Positions 61,831 through 64,000 of a DNA stretch of 64,000 nucleotides are shown here, in pieces. The DNA comes from Taeniopygia guttata (lineage: Eukaryota; Chordata; Aves; Passeriformes; Estrildidae): positions 10,732,001 through 10,796,000 of the forward strand of contig NC_133026.1 in NCBI RefSeq assembly GCF_048771995.1, read 5' to 3'. Position 1 is the stretch's first letter. Each line of letters opens with the position of its first letter. The notes beneath the pieces are model-generated. The model was not told where the DNA came from and did not search any database. It saw only the letters and a program-made list of their open reading frames with translations. Both the position numbers and the translations under genes were made by a program.

Positions 61831-64000
61831 ACTCAGCTCCAGGAGGAGGGCTGGAATAACACAGCTGAAAAGCTCGCTGATGGAGGAGGTAATGCATATA
61901 GTCCAAGAATAAAAGAAAGCAACTGGATTAGGAATTGAGCCAGTTTGTGTTCCCTAAGCCTACCCAGCATTCTTATTTTTTTGAACGGAACAATTCTCCT
62001 CTCAGCATAGAGGAACCAGCGTCCCCCCCAGGGAGGCTCGCCTCGGGAGGGGTGTGGGCAGGTCAGAGGACACTGTGCACTTTCATGGTAACATTTGAAT
62101 AAATATTCTGCATGGAAACAGGCCCGGTGACTGAGCACACTGCCAGGCTGGCCTGGAGACCTGGCTGCGTTTGAAGGACTGTGCTTATAATTACTGTCAC
62201 CATTACTTGCATCAAGAATTACAACCACATGAGTTTGGAGCCTCATCACTTTTAGTCAGTGCTTTAAAGCTGCCTCTCTCTTATGCATGCCCAGAGGTTT
62301 ACTTGACCTATTTTTGGACAGTTGGGAATTATTTATTTTTATATACAGACTTCCCACTTAACCATGATAATACAGTAAACAGGAGGCTGGGAGGAACGGG
62401 AGTAATATACCTGCACTCCCACCTGCTCTTCAACAAAGATCAGCCCTGGATGTAAGCTGACTAGTGTTACAGAAATCCATCATGCTGAAAATGCTGGTGA
62501 CACAAAATTCAGAAAGGGGATGAGGATTACCTCAGGCTGTGTATTGTCAGATATTCTGTACGGCAAAAATTCACAGAAGGCAGAACCTTTTACAGGTGTG
62601 ATATATGAGACCTCTACCAGTTCCTTCTTCATCCCTCTCTTTCCTGACAGCTGAAGTGTGGAATGGTATTGAAGGAATATCTATGGAGAAATAATATAAA
62701 AGCCCAGTGGTGCATTTATATCTGTTACAGGAGTAGGATAATTATTTGGTTTATAGGTAAAGAGGATCTGTGCTCCCCGTTTCCTTTGTATGTTCATCTG
62801 TGGCTCCAGCATAGGGGCTACAGAGGCAGATCTTATATACAGCTCACATTTGGGCTTCAGACTAAATCCTCTTTTGTTAAGCCCCAGTAAACATCCATTC
62901 ACAGGCACCTTTGACCCCCAAAACTTTATCATAGCCATGGACAGACACAGCTGAGGAGCACAATGACACAAGGAAAAACCAAACAACAACAAGCACAACA
63001 AAACCTGCAAACAAGACTCCTCTCTTCCCTCAAAAATGAGAGAAAGGTCCAGCTTAAGCAAAAAAGAAGAAAAATAGAAGAATGTTTAGATGTGGTAACA
63101 TATCTTCTCCTGTTTTTCTCAGTTTGGCCAACAGGTGAGGGATGAAACCAAAATGTATAAAAGAAAGAAGGTTTGAAATAATTTGGATATATATTTTAAT
63201 GGGGTAAATGTAATTTAAACATGCAAATATGAACAGCCAGTGGGTTGCCCTCAGGAGCTGTGTGCATGTGTAAAGCACATCCCATGGATGGTACAGGAGT
63301 GAACACCCATTCAGGTGCAGTATCTCTGTGAAGAACTTCAGCATGGGCAGCCTGAGTCAGACCAAAGCTCTGTCCAGCCTTGCACGCTGCCTGTTTTACA
63401 GTTTCATAGCAGATTTCCAGAAGAGCTTGTGAGAACAAGAAAATGTCCAGCTTTGCCATCCTGAATTGAATACACTGCGGCTCAGCCTCCAGCAATGTGC
63501 TGCTCAGGGACTTCCTGAGCCAGAGGAAGTGTCTCTACGTTCAGCAGTTGCTCATGGACACTTGGCTGAGTCTGTTCTCCCAGAGATGAATCCACACTGC
63601 TCACAGGAGTGCAGCTGTGCCAGCTCACTAACCAATGCCCCACTGGTGACACTGTCCTAGATAAGTGGCATGTGCTACATTTTCCCTTTATCTAGGCTAT
63701 AAAGTCTGTGTGAAATTTGTAAAAATGCAGCACAGATAAAAAAGAGAGGGACTATTTCTATAAGTGGAAGACTTTGAAGGTGGCAGTACTATATTTCTTT
63801 AAGACTGACTTTGTGTTTGTTCCTGCAGTGCCCATTATGAGGAGATCATATACTATCTTGGGAATAGCTCTGTGCTGTAAAAGATCTTTTTCTTCAAAAC
63901 ATCTCTGTGTGTAGTTCCCTCCTTCTCCATATTTAAAGCAAATGGTTATTTTTCATATAATTGTTGTTTGGGGTCAGAGGCAAATATTGATAGATAGTGA
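61831..64000. other. Right-edge intergenic sequence, no gene seen
   Basis: AT-rich unique sequence with short random frames on both strands and no recognised repeat or exon. The window ends without reaching a neighbouring gene. Confidence 0.5.

Noticed and set aside
60905..61938. Reading frames of 250-333 codons with repeated 'RAQSREGSAH' or 'RAPLPALCAL' peptides
   Set aside because: These are generated by the 22-23 bp minisatellite in every register on both strands. There are no splice signals or promoter context.

Overview
This is a vertebrate, almost certainly avian, nuclear window, probably from a songbird. It has long AT-rich introns and intergenic DNA, sparse exons with canonical GT-AG borders, one strong CpG-island promoter, several truncated CR1 retrotransposon 3' ends, and a block near 46.1-46.4 kb that resembles a passerine LTR. 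There are no bacterial features: no operons, CRISPR arrays, tRNAs or rRNAs were seen.

The recognisable gene is LARP4B (La-related protein 4B, an RNA-binding regulator of mRNA stability and translation), read on the minus strand. Only its 5' part is here. The CpG-island promoter and candidate non-coding exon 1 lie at about 29.3-30.8 kb. An 18 kb intron follows, then exon 2 (11,633-11,767), which carries the start codon and the first 27 codons (MTSDQD...GSHL). Later exons, including the La module and RRM, must lie left of base 1.

Downstream of exon 2 on the same strand, where the next LARP4B intron should be, sits one very large open exon (1,337-4,759) encoding up to 1,140 residues. The protein starts MGCCFS, a dual N-myristoylation/palmitoylation signal followed by an acidic dileucine motif, and is otherwise acidic and apparently disordered. 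Its last codons overlap a perfect splice donor (CTT|GTAAGTATT). That donor has the same phase and almost the same sequence as the LARP4B exon 2 donor (CTA|GTAAGTATT). The exon could therefore be a mutually exclusive alternative first coding exon of LARP4B, giving a lipid-anchored long isoform. It could instead be a nested same-strand gene, or end by retaining the intron. This is the main finding.

The region right of the promoter (about 31-64 kb) looks intergenic. It holds CR1 fragments, a probable solo LTR, a diverged 2-kb-spaced pair of an unidentified repeat, several near-perfect short hairpins, and a striking 29-copy GC-rich minisatellite of about 23 bp at 60,984-61,630 inside a second CpG-rich island. 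A possible divergent transcript start (ATG inside a YY1 motif followed by a splice donor) lies on the plus strand at 29,682.
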